In this document: piece after piece, positions 18,557 through 27,962 of the stretch
How positions within the stretch are numbered: position 1 is the stretch's first letter
How the letters are laid out: the number at the start of each line of letters is the position of its first letter
Source: Halocatena marina
Lineage (GTDB): Archaea > Halobacteriota > Halobacteria > Halobacteriales > Haloarculaceae
Assembly: GCF_025913575.1 (NCBI RefSeq)
Contig: NZ_CP109785.1
Span: 806,001 to 870,000 of the forward strand
DNA: 64,000 nucleotides
Direction of reading: 5' to 3'
Position numbers and translations under genes: made by a program
Notes under the pieces: generated by a model
Database searches by the model: none
What the model was told of the DNA's origin: nothing
The model's input: only the letters and a program-made list of their open reading frames with translations

Positions 18557-19163
18557 AGACGTTGTTGTCGGTGAATGTACATTAGTGTCGCGGCTACGTA
18601 ATCAAACAGGAATGTATGTGTACTCATCTAGAGTCAGCTTGGGTGAAATATCTATTACATATTATAGAGTTTGAGGTGATATGATACGAGATCTCACTGT
18701 ATGGTGACTCGTTATTCTATGGTATCTCTGTAATACGGATATACATCTCAGATTACTCAAACAAGAACATGGGAAGAGTGACCAGCCCTTCCCGAACCGC
18801 TGACCACGAAAATGCAGGAATGCCTGAATGGTAGACACGCGGGCAAACCCCAAATGGGTCCCTGCGCCCGCTACTGTGATTCACCTTGGTTTGTCCTGGA
18901 ATTTCCTCCCGGTGCGCTCTTGCGCTACATTGCTATCCTCTATCTCCACCACTAAAAACGTTACTAATTATGTTAATGCAAACTCTGATGGGTTCGAAAT
19001 ATTGGATGTGTCTCATTCGTGAGATGCTATTTATTGATGAATGTGATATATTGGAATGAACTATCGGCTTGGATATTCCAATGAGCAGCCCTATGAGAGT
19101 TCAACTCACCCAAACTGGGATATACGGTTACGGACCGTCTGCTGTCAGGAGCTTCTGTGCGAA
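18557..19163. other. Gap with a GC-rich nested hairpin
   Basis: No gene is seen. A nested dyad is present: GCGGGC at 18839-18844 pairs with GCCCGC at 18866-18871, enclosing ACCC-CAAAT-GGGT at 18847-18859. The surrounding 18780-18930 is richer in GC than its AT-rich flanks. It could be a structured RNA or a decayed element; there is no T-tract after the stem. Confidence 0.35.
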
Positions 19164-20042
19164 TTACTCAGTAGATCTCGATTCGCGGGCTTTGAACACA
19201 GATTCGAGTACGGTAGCGGCGGCCCTACTGTCCTCGATATCTGCTCGTGCACACCGCAGAGACGGTTTCCAGCCTGTCGAGTACACCACGAGTGTTTCAT
19301 CCGTGAGTGCCCAGTGCTCAAACGTCGACCACGGTCTGAAACGGCGCCAAAGTTGGTCCTCGACGACGAGTCCGGCATCCATAACGCGGATCGTTCGAGT
19401 GTTCGTTGCAGCGATGGCCAGTGGTATCGTGAGAGATGCGAGTGCGTACGCCGATATGGCCCATTCGATGCCGAATTGTGTACTGAGTACTATCCCTGCG
19501 AAGCCGATGATGTTCGCTATGACGGTGGTTCCGATAATTATTCGCCGCCATCGTTGCGGCCAGCGTCGTGCTTCCCACCGTGCACGCTCTTCTGTACCAA
19601 CGAGTTGAGAATTTGCGTACTGTCTATGGCTCATCATAAGTAAAACAACTCCAGCCAACAGCCCACTGATTGCACCAATAAACGCTAGAAACACCGCCAG
19701 TGTAGACAACTCTGAATCGATAGCACTCAGAGCAACGCCGAATACTACAGGAGTCCACGTTAACGGAACAACGACGAGAAGCCAAATCGTGTCGTTTCGA
19801 CCGAGCTGGATTGCTAGGTTCGGTATTTGATAAACGACTCTGCCAGCAGTGATCGTCACAAGCGCTGTGCTACCGATAAAACTGACACAGCGGAGTGCTG
19901 TGTTCGTGATGTCTGTCGAGAGAGCAAGGATAATTAGCGGTGTGAGGAGAGTGTTGATGTAGAAACCAGTGATGTATGCGTATATTCTATTAAAATGTGG
20001 GTCATCCGACGCCTTTGTTGTAAGTAGAATGTTGAGGACCAT
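19164..20042 (-). CDS. Membrane protein of unknown function
   Basis: This 292-residue protein has about six predicted membrane helices in residues 20-205 (for example ITGFYINTLLTPLIILAL and LAVFLAFIGAISGLLAGVVLLM), a cytoplasmic Arg-rich loop (RARWEARRWPQRWRR), and a C-terminal region of about 80 residues with beta strands resembling PH-like (bPH) domains (MDAGLVVEDQLWRRFRPWSTFEHWALTDETLVVYS). No family name is recognised with certainty. It stands alone next to the long AT-rich gap. Confidence 0.65.
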   Translation of the reverse strand: MVLNILLTTKASDDPHFNRIYAYITGFYINTLLTPLIILALSTDITNTALRCVSFIGSTALVTITAGRVVYQIPNLAIQLGRNDTIWLLVVVPLTWTPVVFGVALSAIDSELSTLAVFLAFIGAISGLLAGVVLLMMSHRQYANSQLVGTEERARWEARRWPQRWRRIIIGTTVIANIIGFAGIVLSTQFGIEWAISAYALASLTIPLAIAATNTRTIRVMDAGLVVEDQLWRRFRPWSTFEHWALTDETLVVYSTGWKPSLRCARADIEDSRAAATVLESVFKARESRSTE

Positions 20043-21555
20043 ACAGGTTCATATTTGGCAAATGTAATACTATCTTCGGAATGGTAACCAATCACAATGT
20101 ATGACTGTGCGGGTGAGTAAGTTCTTGCTCGGAAGGTTCGTTTCCTATATAGTACTATTTTGAATGATCAATATGTGCAAGTCATACTTCGAACGTTACC
20201 CCACAATGGTTCTTTGTCAGTCATTACTATCCCAATAATGGTGAATTTGGCGTACGAAGGTAGAATCATTGGGTAACTACTGTCTATTACTGTCTCTATA
20301 CGGTCGATACAATCGTTGTGGTATTGTTCGTAGTCGGTCTATTAGGAGTTCTACCGACCCTTCGGTGTGGCATGGTTACGTTACTATCATCAGATGAGTT
20401 AGCATTTATGATCGCTATATCGTCGTCTCACTAACTCACTCCCGGAAAGAGCCACGTAATTGAGGAACCACCGTCGCATCGATCTGCGAATATGGTCGTG
20501 TGATACTTTCTGCACTAATTTGATGGACTATGGTATGCTCTAATATTGGTAGCCGTCTCATTTTTCCTATTATTACTCTGTGACTCTGAGATAATTGGTC
20601 AATCTCGCTTCTGAGCACTCTACTGTCTGCAGATAAAACTTTGATGGCATTAAATATAAGATATGAAATAAAAATATGGATATCACTGTATCCATACCAT
20701 TCTAAGCCGGCTTACAAGATTTGAATAATAATTTATAGTATAGTTGATGGGGTATACATAATCGAAGTACTGGTGTCAATGGCAGTGATATAGATCGTTC
20801 ATTCACTGCTAGATACATCTAAACGAATTAACGATGTCTACATTTTGTTTCCTTTCCGTTTCTCTGTTGGCTTTTTTACAGAAGTTATTGACATACAATT
20901 AAATACAGATCTGTTATTTCCAATCCTAAGATTTAATAGTCAAAAATAAAAGCGTAAACAATGACGCTGTTGTCGTAAGGAATCCGTTATGCAACACGAG
21001 ACCAACGGTGAAGCTCTTAGACTATATTTGTAACCCAATCAAATCACGATACGCCATAAAACATTTTCTTTTTGAAACTTCACAGTCAGACTTAAAGATG
21101 TTCATTTCCATGTACAAATGTGGAAACTAGCTGGTCTGCTGTAAATAAAAATCCTGATATTACTTAGTCACTATCGTGGAATGGAATCGTTATTATCCAA
21201 TTTCAATATATAGTTGAAAACTTTCATAATTTATGATCTGGTATCTATACGAACTTCTCCCCGTGCGAATCAAATCGGCTCTAACTGAGAAAACCTTCAA
21301 AGCTACGAATACAAATATCACACCGACAACGGAATTCGGCCCAACTGCGGTCTGGCCCGTTACAATCGTACTGCTGAAATGGTTAATGACAGATCCCCTT
21401 TACCTAGACGTCGAATGGACAGCAGATTCAGTCCGAACGACTAGACATACACGAGTAGCCACCCACACAAAACGATCTCCGACACGAAGCAACTCTGCTC
21501 TCGTGAGCTCGACGAATGATCAATCATCTGGCATCTAATGTAGTAACGGACAGCA
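20043..21555. other. AT-rich 1.5 kb gap, no gene seen
   Basis: All frames are short and dense in stops and the composition is clearly lower in GC than the flanks. No repeat, tRNA or transposase is recognised. The stretch separates the housekeeping-like left part from the catabolic island. Confidence 0.5.
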
Positions 21556-22317
21556 CTATTGGTATTTTAGGTTGACTTCGATCACGTTCGCTGTCCGCAA
21601 AACGAGATTGGGAATCTCTTCTTCAAACCGTGCATCCTGTATCCCACTTTTTGGGCCAGAGACGCTCACTGCCCCCATAACCTCGTTATTGTTGTCCAGC
21701 AGTGGGGCTCCGACACAACGCACACCACGAATTCGCTCTTCGTCGTCTGTCGCAAACCCACGCTCGCGGATCACATCCAGCTCTTCAAATAGTGCTTTCT
21801 CGTCCGTGATCGTATTTTCGGTGACTTCTGGAAGTCCGTGGTGCTCGATGAATTCGTCAACCTCTTCGGTTGGGAGTGTCGAAAGAATTGCCTTTCCGGC
21901 AGCGGTGGTCTGCAGTCCGACTCGTTTTCCAACGTATGTGTCTAATCGGAATGCATCTTCGCCTTCGACTTTTGCGAAGAAGACACCCTTACCAAACTCA
22001 GGGATCATGAGGTTCGCGTGTTCTCCCGTCTTGCGAGCGATTTTCCGCAACTCCGGTTGTGCGGTTTGGTATAGATTATTATTTCTTCGACAGTAACCGC
22101 CGATCCGAAGAAATCGAGTCCCGAGGCTGTATCCATCACGATTGCTAGTAACGAATTCGTACTGTTGTAACGTCTGAAGATGGTCAAACACAGTGCTCGT
22201 AGGTGTATCTAAATGATCAGCAATCTCGGAAACGCCTGCAGTATCGAGTTCTTGGAGCGCCTCAATCACCCGAATCGTCGTTCGCGTGGTTTGTACCGGT
22301 GCAGTGGATTCACCCAT
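21556..22317 (-). CDS. IclR family transcriptional regulator
   Basis: This 253-residue protein has an N-terminal winged HTH (residues 10-70; IRVIEALQELDTAGVSEIADHLDTPTSTV) and a C-terminal IclR effector domain with the typical phrases AAGKAILSTLP and GVRCVGAPLLD. The ATG at 22317 gives MGESTAPVQTTRTT, normal for haloarchaeal members such as XacR-like pentose regulators; the upstream frame back to 22401 is not family-like. It is divergent from the enolase-superfamily gene at 22467, across a gap with two palindromes, so it probably controls that gene. Confidence 0.92.
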   Translation of the reverse strand: MGESTAPVQTTRTTIRVIEALQELDTAGVSEIADHLDTPTSTVFDHLQTLQQYEFVTSNRDGYSLGTRFLRIGGYCRRNNNLYQTAQPELRKIARKTGEHANLMIPEFGKGVFFAKVEGEDAFRLDTYVGKRVGLQTTAAGKAILSTLPTEEVDEFIEHHGLPEVTENTITDEKALFEELDVIRERGFATDDEERIRGVRCVGAPLLDNNNEVMGAVSVSGPKSGIQDARFEEEIPNLVLRTANVIEVNLKYQ

Positions 22318-22355
22318 AGTCCAATCACGAATCACATTGAGACAACATAAATCTT

Positions 22356-22370
22356 TCCGGCACAGCCGGA
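22356..22370. promoter_or_regulatory. Palindrome TCCGG-N5-CCGGA, candidate operator
   Basis: A perfect dyad of two 5-base arms with a 5-base spacer (CACAG) lies between the IclR gene and the divergent dehydratase gene. The same motif recurs exactly at 49598-49612 and 27745-27759, all in the catabolic island. Confidence 0.45.
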
Positions 22371-22389
22371 TCGATGTCATCACCCGAAG

Positions 22390-22402
22390 AATGTAATACA
22401 TT
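22390..22402. promoter_or_regulatory. Perfect 13-base palindrome AATGTA-A-TACATT
   Basis: A perfect dyad lies 20 bases beyond the TCCGG palindrome in the same divergent gap, 65 bases before the dehydratase ATG at 22467. It may be a second regulator site or overlap the core promoter. Confidence 0.35.
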
Positions 22403-22466
22403 TTGCCTTACTAACATGGAAACTAGTAAAACAAGAACTAAGGCACCCTCCGTAGTACCCGCTTTC

Positions 22467-23645
22467 ATGCCAGAGTTAGAGATAACTGGGATAGAGTCGT
22501 ATATCGTTGCAAATCCGTGGAAACCGTGGGTATTCGTGCGAGTAGAAACCAACGAGGGAGTTCACGGGCTGTCCGAGGCGACAACGCATGGGAAGCCTCG
22601 GACTGTTGTCGCTGCAATTGAGGAGATGCGTGATTACTTCATCGGTGCGGATCCGTTCGACACCGAACGCCTCTTTCTCGAAATGTACCGCGACGAGTGG
22701 TTTTCGAAGAACGTAATCAACACCACAGTCATCAGCGCTATCGACGTTGCCTGTTGGGACATCAAGGGCAAAGTTCTCGACCGGCCATTGTACGAGTTGC
22801 TGGGAGGGGCGGTACAGGGGACCGAGCTGCGAGCGTACGCCAACGGTTGGTATAAGGATGCTCAGGAAGGGCCTGAAGCGTTTGCTGAGGCAGCAGAACG
22901 TGTTGTTAGCGATGGTTACGACGCTCTCAAATTCGATCCGTTCGGCCACGCATGGGAACGAATGCAACGTTCTGAGTTCAACCGAGCGATCGATACGATT
23001 CGAGCGGTTCGTGAGGCCGTTGGGCCAGATATCGATCTCCTCATCGAGGGGCACGGCCGGTTCACTTCCGATGTTGCCGTTGAGATCGCACACGAGATGG
23101 CTCAGTTTGATCCAACGTGGTTCGAAGAGCCGTGTCCCCCAGACAGTATCGAAAGTCTCGGAACTGTCTCACGAAAGTCACCAGTCCCGATTGCAACCGG
23201 TGAACGACTGATGAGTAAGTATGAATTCAGTGCATTACTCGAAACCACCGAAATCGGGATCATTCAGCCAGACCTTGCCAACACTGGTGGCGTCACCGAA
23301 GGAAAGAAAATCGCTGCCATGGCTGAAGCAAAGCACGTGAATTTCGCTCCGCACAACCCACAAGGCCCTGTCGCAACCGCGATCTGCGCACACGTCTGTG
23401 CGAGCACTCCCAACTTCATGATTCAGGAAGTCTTTGAGGACTACGATGTCGACTGGAAGGGTGAACTGCTCCGTGATCCAATCACCATCGAAGACGGACG
23501 CCTGTCAGTTCCGGAAGGCCCCGGTCTCGGTGTCGAGCTGAATATAGCTGCGGTCGAAGAACACGAGTACACCGAAGACGCTGTCCACACGATCAACCTC
23601 TTCGAGAAAGGCTGGGAGTCTCGTTCGTTGGGTGGGGGCGACTGA
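22467..23645 (+). CDS. Enolase-superfamily sugar-acid dehydratase (galactonate dehydratase-like)
   Basis: This 392-residue protein has the mandelate racemase/muconate lactonizing enzyme fold: a capping domain (residues 1-125) and a barrel. Metal ligands are Glu194 (in IEGHGRF), Glu220 (WFEEP) and Glu246 (ATGERL). His196 and His296 (FAPHNPQGP) are placed like the His pair of D-galactonate/gluconate dehydratases. It would dehydrate an aldonic acid to a 2-keto-3-deoxy acid. Glu instead of Asp as the first ligand is a variation. The ATG at 22467 is chosen; the earlier one at 22374 would run through the divergent regulatory gap. It is probably controlled by the neighbouring IclR gene. Confidence 0.88.
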   Translation: MPELEITGIESYIVANPWKPWVFVRVETNEGVHGLSEATTHGKPRTVVAAIEEMRDYFIGADPFDTERLFLEMYRDEWFSKNVINTTVISAIDVACWDIKGKVLDRPLYELLGGAVQGTELRAYANGWYKDAQEGPEAFAEAAERVVSDGYDALKFDPFGHAWERMQRSEFNRAIDTIRAVREAVGPDIDLLIEGHGRFTSDVAVEIAHEMAQFDPTWFEEPCPPDSIESLGTVSRKSPVPIATGERLMSKYEFSALLETTEIGIIQPDLANTGGVTEGKKIAAMAEAKHVNFAPHNPQGPVATAICAHVCASTPNFMIQEVFEDYDVDWKGELLRDPITIEDGRLSVPEGPGLGVELNIAAVEEHEYTEDAVHTINLFEKGWESRSLGGGD

Positions 23646-23720
23646 ACAGAGTGCTATCAGATCAGACTGACCAACGATCGGCTCGATAACAAGCGGCCAT
23701 GTGGTTGCTTCAGTGGTTAA

Positions 23721-24245
23721 TTGTCCTTTCATCGAACACAATTCATCGGTCGATTCCGACGACACCGGAACTACACACGATCTCTCGAATACTGCGGTTT
23801 TTCAACGGTATGGCCTATACCAACCATACTGCAAAATCAACCGTGGTCACGCAAGCCAGTAACGACGTGTTCATCTCCAATCTGGACAGGTTCACTCATG
23901 ACTCCGAAGCTCATCGAGCCGTTGGATACGTATCTAAACGATTCAAAACTCACATCACCAAACTACGACTTCGATGGTCGCTTCGATATTTTCGCTCGCT
24001 CGCACGGGAAGTGGAACAGAACGATCTACGGATAGCTGTGGGATTGAGTATCATGACTCTCACGATCCGCGAGGATGCTCTCGAGAAACACGCCAAAGCG
24101 TCTCGGAAACAGCATAGCGAGGATATTCTGTCTCCTTTCTCCCAAGGCTACGAAAATCACGACCATTGTCAACGGACTCCACATCGAGGGAGTGCCGTAC
24201 AGAGCAGTAGCGGCTATCGACGCTGCTGATCGAGCAGTGGGATAA
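23721..24245 (+). pseudogene. Coding-like remnant, unknown family
   Basis: The gap 23646-24352 has no intact gene but shows decayed coding pieces in one frame. One piece around 23898-24035 reads MTPKLIEPLDTYLND and SPNYDFDGRFDIFARSHGKWNRTIYG before a TAG. A second piece around 24141-24245 reads ITTIVNGLHIEGVPYRAVAAIDAADRAVG and then TAA. Stops lie between them. The family is not recognised. Confidence 0.3.
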
Positions 24246-24352
24246 GTCCATGCATCACATCTCAACTGTTATTTCCACGTCGGAATCTCCAATAGTGGAG
24301 TTCAGTTACTGATCACGTAGGTTCAAGTTCCCTCCCATCCAACACCAATCGG

Positions 24353-25111
24353 ATGCCGACCCATACGCTACGGAAGCGACTCCAAGACGGAGAGACGTCA
24401 GTTGGAACGATTCAGGTCGTTGATTCGCCACAAGTTTCAGAAGCAATCGGCGTTGCCGGAATGGATTTTGTGATATTTGATCAGGAACACGGTCCGCTCA
24501 CAGCGGAAACATCGTTAGCGATGGCTGCGGCCGCGCAGGTCGGTGGTGCTGAACCAATTGTTCGGGTTCGAACGAACGCCGAGCACGAGATTCAGCGTGC
24601 ACTTGACATCGGATCAGCTGGTGTAATGATACCGCAGGTCGAGACACAAGCCGACGCGAAAGCCGCAGTCAACGCTGCTCGGTTCGCTCCACTCGGTGAG
24701 CGTGGACTCTCACAGTACGTTCGCGCTGGTGAGTACGCTGGCATGAATGAATACACGAAACGACAAAACGAAGAAACTACCCTCATCGTTCAAATTGAGG
24801 GTGAACGTGGCGTTGAGAACGTGCAAGAGATCGTCGCGGTCGAGGGGATCGATGTCATTTTCCTCGGCCCGTACGACATCTCTTCGTCGCTAGGTATCCC
24901 TGGACAGGTTCACGACAGCGAGGTACGGGAGCTCATGGCCGAAGTGTGTGATGTAGCGGCGAACTCTGAAACGATCGTTGGAACGTTCGCAGATGACACG
25001 GAGATGGCCCAGCAGTGGATTGAGGCGGGCGCACAGTTCGTCGCTATCGGCGTCGCTGCTGCTCACCTGACGTGGCAACTCGAATCGGTCGTTGATGCAA
25101 TCGATCGATAA
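24353..25111 (+). CDS. HpcH/HpaI family aldolase
   Basis: This 252-residue enzyme is a class II, metal-dependent pyruvate aldolase that splits 2-keto-3-deoxy acids (or 4-hydroxy-2-oxo acids) into pyruvate and an aldehyde. Key positions are visible: DQEHGP with His46 as the probable base, Arg in RVRT near 73, VQIEGERG with Glu149 and GPYDISSS with Asp175 as metal ligands. The length is typical. It follows the enolase-superfamily dehydratase on the same strand with a 700-base gap holding a gene remnant, so the two may have formed one operon. 2-keto-3-deoxy-L-rhamnonate-type or KDG-type substrates are both possible. Confidence 0.9.
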   Translation: MPTHTLRKRLQDGETSVGTIQVVDSPQVSEAIGVAGMDFVIFDQEHGPLTAETSLAMAAAAQVGGAEPIVRVRTNAEHEIQRALDIGSAGVMIPQVETQADAKAAVNAARFAPLGERGLSQYVRAGEYAGMNEYTKRQNEETTLIVQIEGERGVENVQEIVAVEGIDVIFLGPYDISSSLGIPGQVHDSEVRELMAEVCDVAANSETIVGTFADDTEMAQQWIEAGAQFVAIGVAAAHLTWQLESVVDAIDR

Positions 25112-25223
25112 CAAATGACGTCCTGAGCCGTATCCGAACCACCGTTGGCCGAAAAAACCACGGGCCGATCGGACACTGGTTAGTAAATTGTCACGAATCG
25201 GAGTACAACACAGCGTTCGACGA

Positions 25224-25658
25224 TCATTCCTTGAGCGCACCCTGAGTGAGTCCGCTTACGATTCGTTCCTGAGCGACCAACACGATAGCTGCCATCGGGA
25301 GTACGCCAACGAGGCTCGCTGCAGCCATCAGATTATAGGCATACAATCGCGATCTTGAAGACGTAAAGATACCAAACGACACGGGTGCCCAATGCTCGAC
25401 GGTGCCATCTACCACCTGATACGAGAAGACAAACTCGTTGTAGACGATGATGAACGTCAGGATCCCTGCGGTTGCGACCCCGGGAACAGATAGTGGAATA
25501 ATGATACGGAACAGTGCACCGATTCGCGTCGATCCCTTGATGAGTATGGCATCCTCTCGTCCAGCGGGGATCTGGCTGTAGAACGTTGAGTGGCTGAAGA
25601 TGATCAGTTGGAGAGCTTCGTCGGGAAATCCGCTGGCAACGGGTTCGGTTGCTCGCAT
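25224..25658 (-). pseudogene. Truncated carbohydrate ABC permease (MalG type)
   Basis: Only the C-terminal half of a MalG-type sugar ABC permease remains, including the EAA loop (GREDAILIKGSTRIGALFRIIIPLS) that contacts the ATPase and two to three membrane helices after it. Its N-terminal part is missing, and its start region overlaps the tail of the Gfo/Idh gene, which shows a deletion joint near 25,600-25,650. No partner permease, ATPase or binding protein lies nearby. It is convergent with the HpcH aldolase gene. Confidence 0.75.
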
Positions 25659-26713
25659 GACTGGGATAGATCCACGTATGCGTGGCTGGCAGATGCCTCC
25701 CGAATTCCATCCATAATTTCGAGGACGTGATATCCCAGTTCACCATTCGCTCGCTGTTTCCAATCAGTCCGGATTGAGTAAGCCATATCTGCGACACCGA
25801 TGCCTCTGTTCTCATCTGTGTGCCCATGCGTGATTGGGACCGTTTCCCACTCTCCGTCTGCCATATCGTCACGGTGGACGGTCACAGGGCCACTGAACTG
25901 ATTGGGATCTGGGACGCGAAGCGTTCCCTTCGTACCGTACACTTCGAACGTACCGGAGAGATCCGTCTCCGAGACGTCAAAACTCATTAGCAGCGTTCCG
26001 ATCGCACCGCTCTCGAACTCCAGCGTTGCGGACTCATGAGTCGGTACCTCGACGTCGATCGTTGTTCCACTTTTTGGCTGACTCGTAATCGTCCGTTGGG
26101 AGAATGTCTGTCTCGTGGTCCCCGAGACACTCTCAACCGATCCCATTAGAAACACAAGCGCGGTCAGATAGTACGGGCCCATATCGAATAGTGGGCCGCC
26201 ACCGTCCTTGTAGTACAGCTCTGGACTCGGATGCCAGTGTTCGTGACCTGACGAGGCCCAGACAGCGGTGGCACCGACTGGTTTGCCGATCTGGCCGCTG
26301 TCGATCACATTCCGGCAGGTTTGGATTCCGCCACCGAGAAACGTATCGGGTGCAACTCCGACCGCGACTCCGTTCTCTGTTGCTCGGGAGAGTATCTCCG
26401 TTCCCTGTTCGGCCGACACCGCGAGTGGCTTCTCCGTGTAGACGTGCTTTCCAGCCTCGATACTTTGAAGCAAGACTTCCGAATGGACACTGGGTGGTGT
26501 CAGGTTGACTACGATGTCGATCTCTGGATCGTCAAGAACGTCTGTTATCTCACCGTACGTCGACACACCATACTCTTCGGCCTTCTCTCTGGCTTTCTCT
26601 GGAACGATATCAGCACACGCACCCACCTGAAGAATATCGAATCTGTCTTCTGCTTCAAAGTATACATCGCTGATAGTCCCGCAACCAACGATTCCAAGGC
26701 TGACTTGTTGCAT
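25604..26713 (-). CDS. Gfo/Idh/MocA family oxidoreductase
   Basis: This 369-residue protein is an NAD(P)-dependent sugar or inositol dehydrogenase: Rossmann motif GIVGCGTISD at residues 7-16, TEKPLAV near 96-102 with the active-site Lys, and the C-terminal beta-sheet domain. The ATG at 26713 (MQQVSLG) is preferred to TTG at 26719. The last dozen residues are read from sequence shared with the permease remnant, so the end may be slightly altered by the deletion. The substrate is not known; it lies in a cluster of sugar-acid genes. Confidence 0.88.
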   Translation of the reverse strand: MQQVSLGIVGCGTISDVYFEAEDRFDILQVGACADIVPEKAREKAEEYGVSTYGEITDVLDDPEIDIVVNLTPPSVHSEVLLQSIEAGKHVYTEKPLAVSAEQGTEILSRATENGVAVGVAPDTFLGGGIQTCRNVIDSGQIGKPVGATAVWASSGHEHWHPSPELYYKDGGGPLFDMGPYYLTALVFLMGSVESVSGTTRQTFSQRTITSQPKSGTTIDVEVPTHESATLEFESGAIGTLLMSFDVSETDLSGTFEVYGTKGTLRVPDPNQFSGPVTVHRDDMADGEWETVPITHGHTDENRGIGVADMAYSIRTDWKQRANGELGYHVLEIMDGIREASASHAYVDLSQSCEQPNPLPADFPTKLSN

Positions 26714-27468
26714 GCTCAATCGCTCTCAACTCAGCAATATAAAACCATTCGTTCACATGATTTTCACCACTCATCAAACATCTGTCTCTCCATTTTGACG
26801 AATGAGAGAAGCCACTCGCTATCATTTTGACACATCATGAATACTGTGGAGACCGATATCAGCGACGATATTACCAGAAGTAGTCATGGAGCAGTCCCGT
26901 CCAGTATCAGTAACGCCGATAAGCAATGCGTGAATTACAGCGGTACATGCGTAACGGACGCTGTTGCTTCATTTGCATCGAATACGTGAACGAGACGACC
27001 CGCTCCGAACTGGGTCACCGTTGTCGTCTATACAGCATGGCAACAGGAGCGTTTTGCATGATAGAACAGAATCTATCATCGATGCCAGTTCGTCGATGGT
27101 CAGAGCGCTCTCCGGATGGTGTTGGTACTGTTCGGTCAGTGCACTCAAAGGATGGCGACGAACCAGTGATCGCCGGGGAAATCTCATATTAAATCTTTGT
27201 GGATTAAATAAATCGACAATCAACGAATTCAGTTGCTGTTGATTAAAACGACGAGGGCGACACAAACAGAACCCAAACAGATTGTTGGGTATTTTCGTTA
27301 CAAAGAATACGCACCGTTAATCCTGTAGTAGTGGGTCTAAAAGACTGATTTTCCAAGACCTTCAATTTTCAAGTCCACAATCGGTCGTCAGATCTGTGAC
27401 CAATCTGCTGTTGATTCCTGACCCGTCGAAACAATCCTCGGCTTCTAAAGTACGACAATTAACGATCT
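26714..27468. other. Gap, possible HTH remnant on minus strand
   Basis: Mostly no gene. On the minus strand between about 26,969 and 27,265 a stretch reads RRHPLSALTEQYQHHPESALTIDELASMID, resembling the winged-helix domain common in haloarchaeal DUF7344-type proteins, but it breaks off. It looks like a decayed fragment; the identity is tentative. Confidence 0.3.
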
Positions 27469-27933
27469 ATGAGGTCGCTGAAATACGGAAGCTTCGAGGA
27501 GGATCGTCGCCGATATCGTTTACAAAATCACTTGTATTCGTCAATTTACAACGTCACGAACAGCAGATTCGGCGGACAGGGCAACGTTGCCACGATCGTG
27601 GACGCGCTGGAAGCCGAAATTCCGGATGCGCATCCGGTTCGTACTCCGTGGTACTTTCCGAGTCTCGGCGAATACGCATCGCTGCTCGAATCCAACGGGT
27701 TCGAAGTCACATATGCTCGGCTGTTCGACCGACCGACAACACTATCCGGTTATACCGGACTCGAACGCTAGCTCGAACAGTTTGCGGGCAGTTTCTTTGT
27801 GCCACTGTCTGTGGATGAGCAACGACGGATTACAAGCCGAGTCGAGAACCAACTCGACCCCTCGCTGTCTGATGGCGAACACTGGGTGGCGGACAACCGT
27901 CGTCTCCGGTTTGTTGTACAGCTGCCTGAGTAA
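27469..27933 (+). pseudogene. Methyltransferase C-terminal remnant with an in-frame amber stop
   Basis: From about 27,560 the frame reads GGQGNVATIVDALEAEIP, then PWYFPSLGEYASLLESNGFEV, and continues past a TAG at 27769-27771 as LEQFAGSFFVPLSVDEQ to a TAA at 27931. This is the C-terminal half of a class I SAM-dependent methyltransferase of the trans-aconitate methyltransferase-like type. A Trp (TGG to TAG) is the likely original residue, and the N-terminal SAM-binding half is absent. It is a broken gene. Confidence 0.65.
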
Positions 27934-27962
27934 CTATGTGCGTTTCCATTCGTTTGTCTCTG

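Noticed and set aside
21233-21538. Plus-strand frame of 101 codons in the long AT-rich gap
   Set aside because: Thr/Arg-rich with no recognisable domain and no ribosome binding site; composition is not coding-like.
24301-24350. Possible tRNA 3' end (GGTTCAAGTTCC followed by a CC-rich tail)
   Set aside because: The T-arm stem does not pair, no acceptor or anticodon arm is present upstream, and the segment lies just before the HpcH gene start. It looks like a chance match.
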